A stretch of 7,316 bases of DNA from Clostridiales bacterium (GCA_021199695.1 JAJQHP010000028.1:1-7316), one strand, 5' to 3'; shown: positions 1-7,091, counted from the first letter of the stretch. The notes: generated by a model from the sequence alone, not told the origin. Numbers and translations are program-made.

Positions 1-40
1 GCGGGGTGCAGAGATATGAAGAACAGGAGGTCGTTCAGCA

Positions 41-1348
41 ATGGATTTTGAACAGATCAAACAGGCCGCCCAGGACTACGGCCCGGCCATGAACCGGTTT
101 CTCCGGGATCTGATCGCCATTCCCAGCGAGAGCTGTGAGGAGGAGGGCGTCATTCGCCGCTGCGCTCAGGAGATGGAAGCTCTGGGCTTTGACAAGGTGG
201 AGATCGACCCCATGGGCAACTGTCTGGGCTGGATGGGCACAGGCAGCCGCATTATGGCCTTTGACGGTCACATCGACACGGTGGGCATCGGCAACATCGT
301 CAACTGGACCGACGACCCCTATCAGGGCTACGAGACGGACCGCATCATCTATGGCCGGGGCGGCTCCGACCAGGAGGGCGGCGTGGTGGCCGCCGTGTAC
401 GGGGCGAGGATCATGAAGGATCTGGGGCTGATTCCCCAGGATACCTCCATCCTGGTCACCGCCACCGTCCAGGAGGAGGACTGCGACGGCCTTTGCTGGC
501 AGTACATCCACGACGAGCTGGGCATCACCCCGGAGTTTGTGGTCTCCACTGAGCCCACCGACGGCGGCATCTATCGGGGCCACCGGGGCCGGATGGAGAT
601 TCGGGTGGATGTTCACGGCATCTCCTGCCACGGCTCCGCCCCGGAGCGGGGGGACAACGCCATCTATAAGATGTCCGATATCCTCCAGGATGTCCGCGCC
701 CTCAACGAGAACGGCTGCGGCCCGGAGGCCGAGGTGAAGGGCCTGGTCAAAATGCTGGAGCCGGAGTTCAACCCCGCCTGGGAGGACGCCCGGTTCCTGG
801 GCCGTGGTACCATTACTGTCAGCCAGATCTTTTACACCTCCCCCTCCCGCTGTGCCGTAGCGGACTCCTGCGCCGTCTCTCTGGACCGCCGGATGACCGC
901 CGGGGAGACCTGGGAGAGCTGCCTGGAGGAAATCCGTCAGCTGCCCAGCGTGCAGAAGCACGGCGAGGACGTGAAGGTTTCCATGTACACCTACGACCGC
1001 CCGGCGTGGACCGGACTGGTCTACCCAACCGAGTGCTACTTCCCCACCTGGATCAATAAGGAGACCGCGCCTCACGTCCAGGCCCTGGCCGACGCCCACA
1101 AGGCCCTGTTCGGTGCGCAGCGCCAGGGAGATGCGGACGCCATGGAGAAGCGGAACCGGCCCCTCATCGACAAGTGGACCTTCTCCACCAACGGCGTCTC
1201 CATCCAGGGACGGTACGGCATCCCCTGCGTGGGCTTTGGCCCCGGGGCGGAGAGCCAGGCCCACGCCCCCAACGAGATCACCTGGAAATCCGACCTGGTC
1301 CGGTGCGCTGCGGTCTACGCCGCAATGCCCGGCCTGTATAAGAAATAA
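41..1348 (+). CDS. ygeY: YgeY-family M20 metallohydrolase (selenium metabolism-linked hydrolase)
   Basis: This is a 435-residue zinc-dependent amidohydrolase of the M20/ArgE/DapE superfamily, YgeY type. Visible metal-site motifs are GHID (H77, D79), the bridging Asp in [10 protein letters not shown] (D110), the catalytic Glu pair in VQEED (E145, E146), STEPTD (E171) and the C-terminal AHAPNE (H408). The lid/dimerisation domain carries [11 protein letters not shown] around residues 194-204. Length and motif order fit full-length YgeY. The start is set by AGGAGG at 25-30, 10 nt before the ATG. The gene is followed after 12 nt by ygeW, so the two are probably co-transcribed. In E. coli ygeY lies beside ygeW, ygeX and hyuA, and the family is linked to selenium-dependent molybdenum hydroxylases. 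Its substrate is inferred to be a carbamoylated or ureido intermediate of purine breakdown. A generic peptidase or deacetylase role is the alternative, but the context argues against it. Confidence 0.9.
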   Translation: MDFEQIKQAAQDYGPAMNRFLRDLIAIPSESCEEEGVIRRCAQEMEALGFDKVEIDPMGNCLGWMGTGSRIMAFDGHIDTVGIGNIVNWTDDPYQGYETDRIIYGRGGSDQEGGVVAAVYGARIMKDLGLIPQDTSILVTATVQEEDCDGLCWQYIHDELGITPEFVVSTEPTDGGIYRGHRGRMEIRVDVHGISCHGSAPERGDNAIYKMSDILQDVRALNENGCGPEAEVKGLVKMLEPEFNPAWEDARFLGRGTITVSQIFYTSPSRCAVADSCAVSLDRRMTAGETWESCLEEIRQLPSVQKHGEDVKVSMYTYDRPAWTGLVYPTECYFPTWINKETAPHVQALADAHKALFGAQRQGDADAMEKRNRPLIDKWTFSTNGVSIQGRYGIPCVGFGPGAESQAHAPNEITWKSDLVRCAAVYAAMPGLYKK

Positions 1349-1360
1349 GGAGGCTTTCCC

Positions 1361-2572
1361 ATGGCACTGGATACCCAGAAGTTCGATGCCCTGCTGACCC
1401 GGCTCAAGGGGCTGGACTGCAAGGATATGTATGACAACGATTTCTTCCTCACCTGGGAGAAAACCGACGACGAGCTGAAGGCCGTCTGGACGGTGGCGGA
1501 CCTTCTCCGCACCCTCCGGGAGGGCAACGTCTCCACCAAGGTGTTCGACTCCGGGCTGGGCATCTCCCTGTTCCGGGACAACTCCACCCGCACCCGGTTC
1601 TCCTTCGCCTCCGCCTGCAATCTGCTGGGTCTGGAGGTCCAGGACCTGGACGAGGGCAAGAGCCAGATCGCCCATGGCGAGACCGTCCGGGAGACCGCCA
1701 ACATGATCTCCTTCATGGCGGACGTCATTGGCATCCGGGACGATATGTACATCGGCAAGGGCAACGCCTATATGCACGCCGTCTCCGACGCCGTGCGGGA
1801 GGGGCATGACGCCGGTGTGCTGGAGCAGCGGCCCACTCTGGTCAACCTCCAGTGCGACATCGACCACCCCACCCAGACCATGGCGGATATGGACCACATC
1901 ATCCACTACTTCGGCGGCATCGAGAATTTGAAGGGCAAGAAGGTGGCCATGACCTGGGCCTATTCCCCCTCCTATGGCAAGCCTCTCTCCGTGCCCCAGG
2001 GGGTCATCGGCCTGTTCACCCGGCTGGGGATGGACGTGGTGCTGGCCCATCCCGAGGGCTACGAGGTCATGGGCGATGTGGAGGAGGTGGCCAAGGCCAA
2101 CGCCGCCCGCTCCGGCGGCTCCTTCACCAAGACCCACTCCATGGCGGAGGCCTTCAAAGACGCCGACATCGTCTATCCCAAAAGCTGGGCCCCCTACGCC
2201 GCCATGGAACAGCGGACGGAGCTGTACGGGAACGGCGACTTCGACGGCATCCAGGCCCTGGAGCAGCAGCTGCTGGCCCAGAACGCCCAGCACAAGGACT
2301 GGACCTGCTCTGAGGAGCTGATGTCCACCACGAAGGACGGAAAGGCCCTCTATCTCCACTGTCTCCCCGCCGACATCACCGGCGTCTCCTGTGAGGCGGG
2401 CGAGGTGGACGCCTCCGTGTTCGACCGGTACCGCGACCCCCTGTACAAGCAGGCCAGCTATAAGCCCTATGTCATCGCCGCCATGATCTTCCTGTCCAAG
2501 TTCCAGGACCCCGCCGCTGTGCTCCAGCAGCTGGCGGACCGGGGACAGCAGCGGCAGTTCGAGCTGAAATAA
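1361..2572 (+). CDS. ygeW: YgeW-type knotted carbamoyltransferase
   Basis: This 403-residue protein belongs to the aspartate/ornithine transcarbamylase superfamily and matches the YgeW branch. The carbamoyl-phosphate loop STRT is at residues 75-78 within FRDNSTRTRFSF. HPTQ is at 169-172 and HCLP at 333-336. The YgeW-like stretches ASVFDRYRDPLY and ASYKPY follow near the C-terminus. It is longer than ordinary ornithine carbamoyltransferase, as expected for YgeW, whose solved relatives carry a trefoil knot in the second domain. The SD TAAGGAGG overlaps the ygeY stop codon, 7 nt before the ATG, suggesting translational coupling. With ygeY before it and carbamate kinase after it, the likely direction is catabolic: phosphorolysis of a ureido compound to carbamoyl phosphate. 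The natural substrate is not shown by the sequence; 2,3-diureidopropionate or a related purine-derived ureido acid is a hypothesis. Confidence 0.92.
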   Translation: MALDTQKFDALLTRLKGLDCKDMYDNDFFLTWEKTDDELKAVWTVADLLRTLREGNVSTKVFDSGLGISLFRDNSTRTRFSFASACNLLGLEVQDLDEGKSQIAHGETVRETANMISFMADVIGIRDDMYIGKGNAYMHAVSDAVREGHDAGVLEQRPTLVNLQCDIDHPTQTMADMDHIIHYFGGIENLKGKKVAMTWAYSPSYGKPLSVPQGVIGLFTRLGMDVVLAHPEGYEVMGDVEEVAKANAARSGGSFTKTHSMAEAFKDADIVYPKSWAPYAAMEQRTELYGNGDFDGIQALEQQLLAQNAQHKDWTCSEELMSTTKDGKALYLHCLPADITGVSCEAGEVDASVFDRYRDPLYKQASYKPYVIAAMIFLSKFQDPAAVLQQLADRGQQRQFELK

Positions 2573-2590
2573 CCGTTTTCGTTCTGTACC

Positions 2591-2634
2591 GCCGGGCAGG
2601 GAGACCTTTGCCGTCTCCCTGCTCTGCGTTTTTT
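2591..2634 (+). terminator. Intrinsic terminator-like hairpin between ygeW and carbamate kinase
   Basis: A perfect 10-bp stem pairs GCAGGGAGAC (2596-2605) with GTCTCCCTGC (2613-2622) around a 7-nt loop. It extends outward through G2595-T2623, G2594-C2624 and, past one mismatch, C2592-G2626 and G2591-C2627. G2628 is followed by T6 (2629-2634). The next gene starts only 17 nt after the T-run, with its SD AGGAG at 2637-2641. The hairpin would therefore end most ygeY-ygeW transcripts, or act as a partial terminator that lowers kinase expression. I see no convincing promoter between it and the kinase. Confidence 0.85.
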
Positions 2635-2651
2635 AGAGGAGAGAAAGGATT

Positions 2652-3608
2652 ATGAACCGCAAACCCCGCATCGTCATCGCTCTGGGCGGCAACGCCCTGG
2701 GCAACACCCTGCCGGAGCAGATGGCCGCCGTGAAGCACACCTCCCGGGCCATCGTGGACTTGATGGACGAGGGATATCAGGTGGTGATCTCCCACGGGAA
2801 CGGCCCCCAGGTGGGTATGATCAACAACGCCATGGCCGCCCTCTCCCGGGAGCATCCCAGTCAGCCCAACACGCCCCTCTCCGTCTGTGTGGCCATGAGC
2901 CAGGCCTATATCGGCTACGACCTGCAAAACGCCCTCCGGGAGGAGCTGTGCCGCCGCCGGGGCAAGGGGCAGCCCCATGAGGACGTGGTCACCATGGTCA
3001 CGCAAATTGAGGTTGACCCGGAGGACCCCGCCTTTCAGCACCCGGTCAAGCCCATCGGTCACTTTATGACGGAGGAACAGGCCATGTTCGCCCGGCGGGA
3101 GTACGGCTACATCATGGAGGAGTTCCCCGGCAAGGGCTGGCGGCGGGTAGTGGCCTCTCCCCTGCCCGGAAAAATCGTGGAGATCAATGCTATCCGCACC
3201 CTGGTGGACGCCGGGCAGGTGGTCATCGCCTGCGGCGGCGGGGGCATCCCCGTCACCCGGCAGGAGCTGGGCCATTTGAAGGGGGCCTCCGCCGTTATCG
3301 ACAAGGACTTCTGCTCCTGTCTGCTGGCGAAGGAGCTGGACGCCCAAATGCTCATCATCCTCACCGCCGTGGAGAAGGTGGCCCTCCACTACGGCACGCC
3401 GGAGGAGGTGTGGCTGGACACGCTGACCCCGGCGCAGGCGGAGGAATACATCGCCCAGGGGCAGTTCGCCCCCGGCTCCATGCTCCCCAAGGTGCAGGCC
3501 GCCGTGGCCTTCGCCAAAAGCGCCCCCGCCCGCACCGCCCTGATCACCAGTCTGGAGCGCGCCCGGGAGGGCATCCTGGGCCGGACGGGCACGCGCATCT
3601 GTCTGTGA
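2652..3608 (+). CDS. arcC: Carbamate kinase
   Basis: This is a full-length carbamate kinase of 318 residues, in the amino-acid kinase fold. It converts carbamoyl phosphate plus ADP to ATP, CO2 and ammonia. Family motifs in order are ALGGNAL (10-16), SHGNGPQVG (47-55), MSQAYIGY (82-89), PVKPIG (131-136, with the substrate-site Lys), GWRRVVASPLP (162-172), CGGGGIPV (194-201), AVIDKD (214-219), LTAVEKV (237-243) and GSMLPKVQAA (275-284). The SD AGGAG at 2637-2641 lies 10 nt before the ATG. No arginine deiminase gene adjoins it. The neighbour is ygeW, so it is more likely the functional counterpart of E. coli YqeA, recovering ATP from YgeW-derived carbamoyl phosphate, than part of an arginine deiminase pathway. 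Transcription probably arrives by read-through of the hairpin at 2591-2634. Confidence 0.95.
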   Translation: MNRKPRIVIALGGNALGNTLPEQMAAVKHTSRAIVDLMDEGYQVVISHGNGPQVGMINNAMAALSREHPSQPNTPLSVCVAMSQAYIGYDLQNALREELCRRRGKGQPHEDVVTMVTQIEVDPEDPAFQHPVKPIGHFMTEEQAMFARREYGYIMEEFPGKGWRRVVASPLPGKIVEINAIRTLVDAGQVVIACGGGGIPVTRQELGHLKGASAVIDKDFCSCLLAKELDAQMLIILTAVEKVALHYGTPEEVWLDTLTPAQAEEYIAQGQFAPGSMLPKVQAAVAFAKSAPARTALITSLERAREGILGRTGTRICL

Positions 3609-3646
3609 CCATGTCGCTTCGTCTTTTTGACGGTTTTCCCAAAATT

Positions 3647-3684
3647 TTGCGGCCAGAGTTTTGTCTGGCCGCAATTTCTTTTCT
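3647..3684 (+). terminator. Intrinsic terminator after carbamate kinase
   Basis: An 11-bp perfect stem pairs TTGCGGCCAGA (3647-3657) with TCTGGCCGCAA (3664-3674) around the 6-nt loop GTTTTG. It is followed by the T-rich tail TTTCTTTTCT. It lies 38 nt after the kinase stop codon and just before the next promoter, so it separates the ygeY-ygeW-arcC unit from the permease gene. Confidence 0.92.
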
Positions 3685-3696
3685 CCCCGCCCTGGA

Positions 3697-3725
3697 TTGA
3701 CTTTCGTTTTCCGGACTGTTATAAT
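3697..3725 (+). promoter_or_regulatory. Sigma-A-type promoter for the permease gene
   Basis: The -35 box TTGACT (3697-3702) and a perfect -10 box TATAAT (3720-3725) are separated by exactly 17 nt. Transcription would start near 3732, giving a 5' leader of about 140 nt before the permease ATG. The local sequence is more AT-rich than the surrounding genes. This near-consensus promoter suggests strong initiation, so control may be exerted downstream in the leader. Confidence 0.88.
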
Positions 3726-3761
3726 GGTCGCGGTAAGTAAAATACACAGACGATGCAGCGA

Positions 3762-3807
3762 GGCATGACAAGGAAACACTCCCGATCATGCCCTTTTTTT
3801 CGTTTTT
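3762..3807 (+). promoter_or_regulatory. Candidate transcription attenuator in the permease leader
   Basis: GGCATGA (3762-3768) pairs with TCATGCC (3786-3792). An inner GGA/TCC helix (3772-3774 with 3780-3782) can stack above a 3x3 internal loop. One C then separates the stem from T7 (3794-3800), CG and T5 (3803-3807). This is a terminator shape located about 30 nt after the predicted transcription start and 65 nt before the coding start. A competing hairpin, ATGC (3753-3756) with GCAT (3763-3766), would use part of the same 5' arm. The CGGTAAG at 3731-3737 can also pair with CTTACCG at 3814-3820. No known aptamer (purine, preQ1, T-box) is recognisable. The ligand or regulator is unknown, and a purine-responsive factor is only a guess. 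Confidence 0.55.
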
Positions 3808-3860
3808 GTACGCCTTACCGGAACGCTTCCATTTTGTACCCCGCAACCTGTTCGAGAAAG

Positions 3861-3866
3861 AAGGAG
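3861..3866 (+). promoter_or_regulatory. Ribosome binding site that fixes the permease start
   Basis: AAGGAG lies 5 nt before the ATG at 3872. The upstream in-frame ATG at 3788 has no SD and lies inside the 3' arm of the leader hairpin. The 28 extra residues it would add are not typical of the family. The protein from 3872 begins MAKEKKTTVYS and reaches the first conserved membrane motif within about 30 residues, as expected. Confidence 0.88.
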
Positions 3867-3871
3867 CGATC

Positions 3872-5320
3872 ATGGCAAAAGAGAAGAAAACCACCGTCTA
3901 TTCCACCCCTTATGACCTGGACGGCCGTCTGCCTCTGCGACAGGCCATCCCCCTGGGCCTGCAGCACGTGCTGGCAATGTTCGTAGGCAACCTGACCCCC
4001 CTGCTGTCCGTCATGGCCATCTGCGGCATCACCCTCCAGGATTACGCCGCCCTCCGCATCTCCCTGCTCCAGAACGCCATGCTGGTGGCCGGTCTGGTCA
4101 CCCTGGTACAGCTCTTTCCCATCGGGCCGATCGGCTCCCGCCTTCCCATCGTCATGGGCACCAGCTCCGGCTTTATCGGCATGAATAACAGCATCGCCGC
4201 CAGCATGATGGCGGGCGTGGCCGCCGGGACCATCTCCACCAGCGTGGAGGCGGGCATTTACGCCTACGGCGCGATCATGGGGGCCTGTCTCATCGGCGGC
4301 TTCTGGGAGGGTGCTCTGGGCCTGTGCATCAAGCCTCTGCGCAAGTTCCTGCCCCCGGTGGTCACCGGAACGGTGGTCATGGCCATCGGCCTGAGCCTGC
4401 TGAGCGTGGGCATCAACTTCTTTGGCGGCGGCAACTCCAATCCCGACTTCGGCTCCACCACCAACCTGGTGCTGGGCCTGTTCGTCCTGGTAGTCATCAT
4501 CTGCGTGAAGCACTTTGGCAAGGGTCTTGTCTCTCAGATGGCGATTCTCATCGGCATCATTGCCGGGTACATCGTGGCGACCGTCATGGGCTTCGTCCTC
4601 CCCACCACCTACACGGTGGACGGTGTGGAGTACACCTACTCCTGGGTGGTCCAGTGGAGCCAGGTGGCGGACGCGGCCTGGTTCTCTCTCCCCAGCCTGA
4701 TCCCTGTGGCCTATCAGTTTAACATCTCCGCCATCCTGCCCATGCTGATCATGTTCGTCGTCACCGCCGTGGAGACGGTGGGCGACACCGCCGGCGTCAC
4801 CGAGGGCGGCCTGGGCCGGGAGCCCAGCGACAAGGAGCTGGCCGGCTCCGTCCTCTGCGACGGCATCGGCTCTGCCTTCGCCTCTCTGTTCGGTGTGCTG
4901 CCCAACACCTCCTTCTCTCAGAATGTGGGTCTGGTGGGCATCACCAAGGTGGTCAACCGGTTCGCCGTGGCCTGCGGTGCTATCTTCCTGGTGATCTGCG
5001 GCCTGTTCCCCAAGGTGGGCGCCATCGTCTCCATCATGCCCCAGAGCGTGCTGGGCGGCGCCGCCGTCATGATGTTCGCCTCCATCGTCATCTCCGGCAT
5101 CAACCTAATCACCAAGGAGCCTCTCACCGGCCGGAACACCACCATCGTGGCGATCGCTCTGGGCCTGGGCTACGGTCTCGGCTCCCACAGCACCGCCCTC
5201 CAGTTTATGCCTAGCTTCATCTCCAACCTGTTTGGCGAGAGCGGCATCGTCCCCGCCTTCCTGGTAGCCGTCATTCTGAACCTGGTGCTGCCCAAGGACG
5301 TGGATCAGATCGAGCCGTAA
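3872..5320 (+). CDS. NCS2-family nucleobase (xanthine/urate/uracil) cation symporter
   Basis: This 482-residue inner-membrane transporter belongs to the NCS2 (nucleobase-ascorbate transporter) family and probably has 14 membrane segments. These include paired half-helices carrying the substrate site. Conserved features are QHVLAMFVGN in segment 1 (Q31, H32), ETVGDTAG (E301), the Asp in LCDGIGS (D330) and the signature NTSFSQNVGL (Q350, N351). They correspond to the His, Glu, Asp, Gln and Asn shown to matter in E. coli XanQ. The protein imports a purine or uracil with a cation, most likely a proton. Xanthine or urate is favoured because the preceding genes look like purine catabolism, but specificity cannot be read reliably from the sequence. 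The gene has its own promoter and a long leader, so it is controlled separately from ygeY-ygeW-arcC. It ends at a GC-rich terminator facing the suf genes. Confidence 0.92.
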   Translation: MAKEKKTTVYSTPYDLDGRLPLRQAIPLGLQHVLAMFVGNLTPLLSVMAICGITLQDYAALRISLLQNAMLVAGLVTLVQLFPIGPIGSRLPIVMGTSSGFIGMNNSIAASMMAGVAAGTISTSVEAGIYAYGAIMGACLIGGFWEGALGLCIKPLRKFLPPVVTGTVVMAIGLSLLSVGINFFGGGNSNPDFGSTTNLVLGLFVLVVIICVKHFGKGLVSQMAILIGIIAGYIVATVMGFVLPTTYTVDGVEYTYSWVVQWSQVADAAWFSLPSLIPVAYQFNISAILPMLIMFVVTAVETVGDTAGVTEGGLGREPSDKELAGSVLCDGIGSAFASLFGVLPNTSFSQNVGLVGITKVVNRFAVACGAIFLVICGLFPKVGAIVSIMPQSVLGGAAVMMFASIVISGINLITKEPLTGRNTTIVAIALGLGYGLGSHSTALQFMPSFISNLFGESGIVPAFLVAVILNLVLPKDVDQIEP

Positions 5321-5362
5321 GGTCGTACCAACCGCTGACACAACTGACTGTTTCACAGACCA

Positions 5363-5397
5363 AGCCCCCGCCCGGCAATGCCGGACGGGGGCTGTTT
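5363..5397 (+). terminator. Terminator hairpin between the convergent permease and suf genes
   Basis: AGCCCCCG (5363-5370) pairs with CGGGGGCT (5386-5393). After one C-A mismatch, CCGGC (5372-5376) pairs with GCCGG (5380-5384) around a 3-nt AAT loop. The 13 pairs are almost all G-C. The + strand tail is GTTTGTC, a weak U-tract. On the - strand the hairpin lies 18 nt after the sufU stop, but no T-run follows it there. It serves the permease transcript best and may also block or stabilise the suf transcript end. Confidence 0.75.
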
Positions 5398-5410
5398 GTC
5401 ATCTGTCCTC

Positions 5411-5878
5411 TTATTCCGTTTCCGTGGACACCGGCTGCCCTCCGTTGCCAGAGAGGGCGTCCTTGAGCATCTCGTCCATGGTGTGCCAGCCCAGGACGGC
5501 GCACTTGACCCGGGCGGGCATATGGGCCACGTCCCGGAGAGCGGCGGCCTCGTCCAGGTCCTCCAGCTCCTCCTCCGTGACCTTGCCCTTGATCATCCGC
5601 AGGAAGATGTCCGCCAGACGCCGGGCCTCCTCCTCCGTCTGGCCGATGACCAGGTCCAGCATCATGTCCGCCGAGGCCTGGGAGATGGCGCAGCCGCTGC
5701 CCACAAAGCCGCCGTCCTCTACGACGCCGTCGGCCACCTTCAGCTTGAGGACGATGTGGTCGCCGCAGCTGGGGTTGAGCCCCTCCAGCTCCAGATTGGC
5801 GTCGGGCACGTCATGCTTGTGGAGAGGCCGGAGGTTATGACTGGTGAGGATCTCGTTGTAAAAGGTTCTATTCTCCAT
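5411..5878 (-). CDS. sufU: SufU, zinc-dependent sulfur acceptor for SufS in Fe-S assembly
   Basis: This 155-residue protein is of the NifU/IscU N-terminal fold, SufU type. It has Cys38 and Asp40 in NPSCGD, Cys63 in GSGCAIS and Cys126 in RVKCAVLGW. These match the Zn ligands and the sulfur-accepting Cys of Bacillus SufU (C41, D43, C66, C128). The insert between the second and third Cys is the longer form that separates SufU from IscU. It takes persulfide sulfur from SufS and passes it to the SufBCD scaffold in the cytoplasm. Its SD AAGGAG (5887-5892) sits inside the end of sufS, 8 nt from the ATG. The reading frame overlaps the sufS stop by 11 nt, so translation is probably coupled. The last residues, rich in S, T and E, are not conserved. 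It is the last suf gene here. Confidence 0.95.
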   Translation of the reverse strand: MENRTFYNEILTSHNLRPLHKHDVPDANLELEGLNPSCGDHIVLKLKVADGVVEDGGFVGSGCAISQASADMMLDLVIGQTEEEARRLADIFLRMIKGKVTEEELEDLDEAAALRDVAHMPARVKCAVLGWHTMDEMLKDALSGNGGQPVSTETE

Positions 5879-7091
5879 AGCCCATTCTCCTTCTCACGGT
5901 GCCCATGCTCTCCACAAAGGCCCGGACCTCATCCTCGGTGTTGTAGAAAAAGAGGCTGGCCCGGGTGGTGGACCACACCCCCAGATACTGCATCAGGGGC
6001 TGGGCGCAGTGGTGGCCCGCCCGGACGGCGATGCCGTCGCTGTCCAGCATGGCGCTGATGTCGTGGGGATGCACCCCGTCCACCGTAAAGGTGATAATGC
6101 CGCAGTGCTCCTCCGGCCTGTCCGAGCCAAGAACATGGACAAAGGGATACTGCTTTAACCCCTCCATGGCGAGACGGGTCAGCGCCAGCTCCCGGCGCTC
6201 CATGGCCTCAAAGCCCACGCTTTGGATATACCGGATGGCGGCGGCCAGGCCCACGGCCCCGGCGGCGTTCACCGTCCCCGCCTCAAACTTGTGGGGCAGC
6301 TCGGCGTAGGTGGCCCCGGTGCGGGTGACGCTGTCGATCATCTCCCCGCCGGTGAGGAAGGGGGGCATTTCCTCCAGGAGGGCCTCCTTCCCATAGAGGA
6401 CGCCGATGCCCATGGGGCCCATGAGCTTGTGCCCCGAGAAGGCCAGAAAGTCCACGTCCAACGCCTGCACGTCGATGGCCATGTGGGGTGCGCTCTGGGC
6501 GGCGTCCAGCACCACCACCGCCCCCCGTTCGTGGGCCATTTGGACGATCTCCTCCACCGGGGCGGTCCGGCCCAGGACGTTGGAGACGTGGCCGATGGCC
6601 ACCAGCCGGGTCCTGGGGGAGAAGCCCGCCTCCAGACGCGCCCGGGGCAGGCTGCCGTCCGGCTCGCACTCTAAGAATTTCAGCTCCGCCCCGGTCTGCC
6701 GGGCCACCATCTGCCAGGGGAGGAGATTGCTGTGGTGCTCCATAATGCTCACCAGAATCTCGTCCCCGGCCTTTAAGTGGCTGAGCCCGTAGCTGTAGGC
6801 CACCAGGTTCAGGCTCTCGGAGGTGTTCCGGGTGAAGATGATCTCCCGCTCCGAGGCGGCGTGGATGAAGTCCCGCACCGTCTCCCGGGCCTGCTCGTAG
6901 CAGTCTGTGGCGGCGACGCTGAGACCGTACAGCCCCCGGAGGGGGTTGGCGTTGCTGTGCTCGTAGAAATCCCGCTGGGCGTCCAGGACGCAGGCGGGCC
7001 GCTGGGCGGTGGCCGCGTTGTCCAGGTAGGCGGTGCTGTCCGACATCAGGAGGGGAAAGTCCGCCCGGATGCGCCGCTCCTCACTTGTCAT
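5868..7091 (-). CDS. sufS: SufS, group II PLP-dependent cysteine desulfurase
   Basis: This complete 407-residue class V aminotransferase-fold enzyme converts cysteine to alanine and a protein persulfide that feeds Fe-S assembly. Motifs seen are YLDNAATAQRP (22-32), MEHHSN (117-122, with the PLP-stacking His), LDAAQSAPH (195-203, with the PLP-binding Asp196), SGHKLMGPMGIG (219-230, with Lys222 as the Schiff-base lysine), RAGHHCAQPL (357-366, with Cys362 catalytic) and RASL near 377. The short active-site Cys loop is that of the SufS/CsdA group, which needs SufU or SufE for full activity; sufU follows directly. The SD AGGAGG (7099-7104), 7 nt from the ATG, lies inside the upstream gene. The sufS ATG overlaps that gene's stop in an ATGA junction. 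Confidence 0.96.
   Translation of the reverse strand: MTSEERRIRADFPLLMSDSTAYLDNAATAQRPACVLDAQRDFYEHSNANPLRGLYGLSVAATDCYEQARETVRDFIHAASEREIIFTRNTSESLNLVAYSYGLSHLKAGDEILVSIMEHHSNLLPWQMVARQTGAELKFLECEPDGSLPRARLEAGFSPRTRLVAIGHVSNVLGRTAPVEEIVQMAHERGAVVVLDAAQSAPHMAIDVQALDVDFLAFSGHKLMGPMGIGVLYGKEALLEEMPPFLTGGEMIDSVTRTGATYAELPHKFEAGTVNAAGAVGLAAAIRYIQSVGFEAMERRELALTRLAMEGLKQYPFVHVLGSDRPEEHCGIITFTVDGVHPHDISAMLDSDGIAVRAGHHCAQPLMQYLGVWSTTRASLFFYNTEDEVRAFVESMGTVRRRMGYGE

Noticed and set aside
1..40. Possible end of an upstream gene, for example the frame ending RGAEI with TGA at 17-19.
   Set aside because: Too few codons are visible to identify a gene or even choose the frame. Only the ygeY ribosome site at 25-30 can be supported.
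35..2359. A 774-residue open frame on the reverse strand across ygeY and ygeW, and similar long antisense frames at 2472-3779 and 3815-4513.
   Set aside because: They lie opposite well-identified genes with intact motifs. Their translations are low-complexity strings rich in G, H, V, L and D, typical of the shadow of GC-rich codon use, and no domain is recognisable. The frame at 2472-3779 also runs through two terminators and a promoter.
2608..2636. A possible promoter (TTGCCG, 17 nt, TTTTAG) before carbamate kinase.
   Set aside because: The -10 box is poor and the boxes coincide with the terminator hairpin and its T-run. The transcript would also begin at or past the SD.
3804..3839. Direct repeat TTTTGTAC at 3804-3811 and 3832-3839 in the permease leader.
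   Set aside because: It is only 8 nt long, in T-rich sequence, with no third copy or dyad, so it is probably chance rather than an operator.
3788..3871. Upstream in-frame ATG giving the permease 28 extra N-terminal residues.
   Set aside because: It has no SD, lies inside the leader hairpin, and reads through the terminator T-run (FFSF). The ATG at 3872 has AAGGAG at the right distance.
3753..3986. A 77-codon frame in the permease leader that could be a leader peptide.
   Set aside because: There is no SD before its ATG, and it would overlap the permease start out of frame by over 100 nt. Nothing in the product is recognisable.
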